A stretch of 7,967 bases of DNA, taken from NCBI GenBank assembly GCA_945979635.1, contig CAMFPZ010000032.1:1-7967 (forward strand). Direction: 5' to 3'. The notes below the pieces were generated by a model, which worked only from the letters and a program-made list of their open reading frames with translations, was not told where the DNA came from and did not search any database. This DNA is from an uncultured Eubacterium sp. Lineage in GTDB: Bacteria; Bacillota; Clostridia; Oscillospirales; Acutalibacteraceae. Positions 5,178 through 7,967 of the stretch are shown here, one piece after another (position 1 is the stretch's first letter; each line of letters starts with the position of its first letter). The translations under genes were made by a program, and so were the position numbers.

Positions 5178-6527
5178 ATGGCGTTAGTAACTAAAGCGAT
5201 TAAGGGAACAAGGGATGTTCTCCCGTTAGAATCCTACAAAAATCAATATATAGAAGCAACATGCTTGAGTGTTGCCGAAAATTTCGGATACAAGGAAATG
5301 CGTACACCTGTTTTTGAGCATACAGAGCTTTTCCAAAGAGGTGTCGGAGATACAACAGATGTTGTCCAAAAGGAAATGTATACCTTCGATGATAAGGGCG
5401 GTCGTTCAATCACTCTGCGTCCGGAGGGTACAGCAGGTGCTGCGAGAGCATTCTTGGAAAACGGACTTTCGAATGAAGCGTTGCCGCAAAAAATTTGCTA
5501 TCTCACCTCCTGCTATAGATACGAAAAGCCGCAGGCAGGCAGATTACGCGAATTCCATCAGTTTGGTATTGAATGCTTCGGTGCAACCTCGCCGCTTGCT
5601 GATGCGGAAATTATTTCTCTTGCTAATCAGGTATTCGACGAGCTTGGTATAAAGGATCTCCATCTCGAAATTAATTCAATCGGATGTCCGACCTGTCGTG
5701 CAGAGTACCACAACGCTCTTCGTGAATATTTCAAGGCACATACAGATGAGCTTTGTGATACCTGTAATGAAAGATTAGAACGCAATCCTATGCGTATTTT
5801 AGATTGCAAAAGTCCTGTTTGTAAGGATATTTCGAAGGATGCACCCGTTGTTCTGGATTACCTTTGTGATGAATGTAAAGAACATTTTGAGAAGGTTCAG
5901 TCCTATCTTAAGGCTATGAATATTGACTATATTGTAAATCCCCAAATTGTTCGAGGCCTTGATTATTACACAAAGACAGTATTTGAGTTCGTATCTGATT
6001 CAATCGGCTCACAGGGTACTGTTTGCGGCGGCGGTAGATATGACGGCTTGATCGAGGAGCTTGGCGGTCAGTATACTCCGTCACTCGGCTTTGGAATGGG
6101 ACTCGAGAGAATTCAACTCGTTATGGAAGCACAGGGTTGTCCGTTTCCTGAACCTAATAAGCTGGATTTGTTTATTGTCGCTATGGGCGAAAAAGCGGAG
6201 CTAAAGGCTGTCGAGATAGCAAAGGATATGAGGAGCGAGGGATTCTCTGTTCAGTATGACCTTAATTCTCGCTCTCTTCGTGCACAAATGAAATATGCCG
6301 ATAAGGTGAACTCAAGGTATCTTGTTGTTATCGGCGATGACGAGGTTAATTCAGGCGTTGCAAGGCTGAAGGATATGGAAACCGGCGAAGCTACCGATGT
6401 TAGCCTTACGACCTTTGTGAACGGCTATTACAGCGTGAGCATGGAAAGCCAGCTTAAGGATTTGGAGATAAACGGCGAGGCATTCGATTTTAACTCTCTT
6501 TTTGGAGGAGGAAATTTAGATGACTAA
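5178..6527 (+). CDS. hisS: Histidine--tRNA ligase (HisRS)
   Basis: Class II aminoacyl-tRNA synthetase that charges tRNA-His in the cytoplasm. With the preferred start it has 449 residues, slightly longer than the usual 420-430. Motifs in order are KGTRDVLP (9-16), motif 2 with CYRYEKPQAGR (112-122) and EFHQFG (125-130), the HisA loop VRGLDYYTKT (258-267), the HisB loop GGGRYDGL (284-291), motif 3 GFGMGLERI (304-312), and the C-terminal anticodon-binding domain from about 328. The region before HisA carries four cysteine pairs, C170/C173, C193/C196, C210/C215 and C230/C233. I believe these are common in clostridial HisRS and could bind metal. The C-terminus extends about 35 residues beyond the anticodon domain, ending SLFGGGNLDD. 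This tail encodes the ribosome site for aspS, and the stop overlaps the aspS start by 8 bases, as expected for a coupled operon. Confidence 0.97.
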   Translation: MALVTKAIKGTRDVLPLESYKNQYIEATCLSVAENFGYKEMRTPVFEHTELFQRGVGDTTDVVQKEMYTFDDKGGRSITLRPEGTAGAARAFLENGLSNEALPQKICYLTSCYRYEKPQAGRLREFHQFGIECFGATSPLADAEIISLANQVFDELGIKDLHLEINSIGCPTCRAEYHNALREYFKAHTDELCDTCNERLERNPMRILDCKSPVCKDISKDAPVVLDYLCDECKEHFEKVQSYLKAMNIDYIVNPQIVRGLDYYTKTVFEFVSDSIGSQGTVCGGGRYDGLIEELGGQYTPSLGFGMGLERIQLVMEAQGCPFPEPNKLDLFIVAMGEKAELKAVEIAKDMRSEGFSVQYDLNSRSLRAQMKYADKVNSRYLVVIGDDEVNSGVARLKDMETGEATDVSLTTFVNGYYSVSMESQLKDLEINGEAFDFNSLFGGGNLDD

Positions 6528-7967
6528 TTCTATTAAGGGTATGAAGAGAACAGATTATTGTGCAAAATTCAATACCGAAAATATCGGACAAACCGTAACA
6601 GTGTTTGGCTGGGTACAGCGTCAGCGTGACCTTGGCAATCTAATCTTTATTGACCTGCGTGACAGAACGGGTATTGTACAGCTTTCATTTAATGATAAGA
6701 CGGATAGAGAAATCTTTGCTCTTGCACAATCTGTTAGAAGTGAATATGTTGTTGCTGCAACAGGAGTTGTGGAAAAGCGTGAAAGCGTAAATAAGGATAT
6801 TCCGACCGGCGAAATTGAAATCATCGTTTCCGACTTTAGAGTCGTTTCAAAGGCAAAAACCCCTCCGTTTGAGATAGAAAAGAGCGAAAGGGTGGGTGAT
6901 GAAACAACCCTTAAGTATAGATATCTTAATCTTCGAAATGAAAAGCTGACCAAGAATATTCTTATGCGTCACGAGATTGCCCGTATTGCAAGAGATTATT
7001 TTTACAAAAACGGCTTTATCGAGATTGAAACTCCGATGATGATTAAGTCGACTCCGGAGGGAGCAAGAGACTATGTTGTTCCTTCCCGTATCCATAACGG
7101 AAAGTTCTATGCTCTCCCTCAATCGCCGCAGATTTATAAGCAGCTCACTATGATTGCCGGCTTTGATAGATATATCCAGCTCGCAAGATGCTTTCGCGAT
7201 GAGGACCTGAGAGCTGACAGACAGCCTGAATTTACTCAAATTGACCTTGAGATGAGCTTTGTTGATTGCGATGATATTATGGATATGGCAGAGGGCTTTA
7301 TTTCTCGCCTTATGAAGGAAACCATAAATGTTGAGATTGCTTCTCCGCTTCCCAGAATGACCTTTAATGAGGCTATGAATTCCTATGGCTCTGATAAACC
7401 TGATACGCGTTTTGATATGCTTATTCAGGATATTTCCGAGTGGGCAGGAAATACGGATTTTGTTGTTTTTAAGAGTACTGTTGATGATGGTGGCTCCGTA
7501 AAGGCTATTGTAGCAAAGAATGCCGCCGGTGTTTATACACGAAAGAAGATAGACAAGTTGACAGACCATGCAAAGGGTATCGGAGCAAGGGGTTTGGCAT
7601 ATATCCGTTGGGCTGATGAAGCACCTAATTGCTCGTTTGCAAAATTCCTTAAGGAGGGTGAGCTTGAATCACTTATCGAACAGCTCGGAGCAGAGCAGGG
7701 TGATGTTGTGTTTATCGTTTCGGATAAGACTCGAAAGGCTCTAACCATTATGGGTGCCCTTCGTCTTATTGTTGCAAAGGAGCTCGATTTAATTCCGCAG
7801 GGCAAGTGGAATTATCTTTGGATAACCGAAATGCCTTTCTTTGAGCAGGATGAGGAAACCGGCGAGTGGGTTGCCGCTCACCATCCGTTTACAATGCCTA
7901 TGGAGGAAAGCATCCAATATCTCGACAACGATAAATCAAAGGTTAAGGCACAGGCGTTTGACCTTGT
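6520..7967 (+). CDS. aspS: Aspartate--tRNA ligase (AspRS), truncated by the window end
   Basis: Class II synthetase charging tRNA-Asp. 482 complete codons are present, open at the end; roughly 105-115 residues, including motif 3 (GLDR), are outside. The start ATG at 6520 follows GGAGG at 6507-6511 by 8 bases; an internal Met8 (MKRTDYC) matches the shorter start of many homologues. The OB-fold anticodon-binding domain covers about residues 8-115 (GWVQRQRDLGNLIFIDLRDR). Motif 1 is at about 160-190 (IEIETPMM, TPEGARDYVVPSR), followed by QSPQIYKQL and motif 2 (RCFRDEDLRADRQPEFTQID) at about 222-241. The bacterial GAD insertion lies at about 290-430, and HHPFTMP follows at 454-460. Leu in RDLG is the residue linked to discriminating AspRS, which hints that it charges only tRNA-Asp; this is weak inference. 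It pairs with hisS as in many Bacillota. Confidence 0.96.
   Translation, partial: MTNSIKGMKRTDYCAKFNTENIGQTVTVFGWVQRQRDLGNLIFIDLRDRTGIVQLSFNDKTDREIFALAQSVRSEYVVAATGVVEKRESVNKDIPTGEIEIIVSDFRVVSKAKTPPFEIEKSERVGDETTLKYRYLNLRNEKLTKNILMRHEIARIARDYFYKNGFIEIETPMMIKSTPEGARDYVVPSRIHNGKFYALPQSPQIYKQLTMIAGFDRYIQLARCFRDEDLRADRQPEFTQIDLEMSFVDCDDIMDMAEGFISRLMKETINVEIASPLPRMTFNEAMNSYGSDKPDTRFDMLIQDISEWAGNTDFVVFKSTVDDGGSVKAIVAKNAAGVYTRKKIDKLTDHAKGIGARGLAYIRWADEAPNCSFAKFLKEGELESLIEQLGAEQGDVVFIVSDKTRKALTIMGALRLIVAKELDLIPQGKWNYLWITEMPFFEQDEETGEWVAAHHPFTMPMEESIQYLDNDKSKVKAQAFDL

Noticed and set aside
6847..7569. 240-codon antisense frame inside aspS
   Set aside because: The sense strand encodes unmistakable AspRS motifs throughout, and the antisense product matches no family I know.

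Overview
The window looks like the end of an assembled contig from a moderately AT-rich Bacillota genome. The most likely source is a gut-type member of Clostridia, perhaps Oscillospirales or Ruminococcaceae. This placement is inferred from the gene families, the eight-cysteine clostridial form of HisRS, the strong AGGAGG-type ribosome sites, and the synteny of the rod-shape genes with mgsA. All genes are on the + strand. The first 44 bases are not biological: they are an Illumina Nextera (Tn5) i7 adapter, and genomic sequence begins at about base 45, inside mreB.

Bases 45-4402 hold a cell-elongation cluster: mreB (5' end missing), mreC, mreD and a class B penicillin-binding protein of the PBP2/MrdA type. 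MreB forms the cytoskeletal filament, MreC and MreD link it across the membrane, and PBP2 crosslinks lateral-wall peptidoglycan. An AT-rich spacer follows, and then a methylglyoxal synthase family gene (mgsA) that ends in a clear hairpin terminator. In many Bacillota minCDE and rodA lie between PBP2 and mgsA; here they are absent.

Bases 4996-5177 form a roughly 180-base leader ahead of a hisS-aspS operon. The leader contains a possible 20-codon mini-ORF overlapping a terminator-like hairpin. Next comes a second structure in which one strand can pair either with an upstream arm or with the whole loop of a hairpin, which resembles a switch. No T-box consensus is visible. hisS and aspS overlap by 8 bases, and aspS runs off the end of the window.

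Most of the window is core housekeeping sequence. Three things merit a second look. The MgsA-family protein lacks two aspartates that are catalytic in E. coli methylglyoxal synthase (Asp71 to Gly, Asp101 to Asn). The MreB has Thr where the catalytic Glu normally sits. The hisS leader may be an unrecognised regulatory RNA. I found no mobile element, CRISPR array, tRNA or rRNA.
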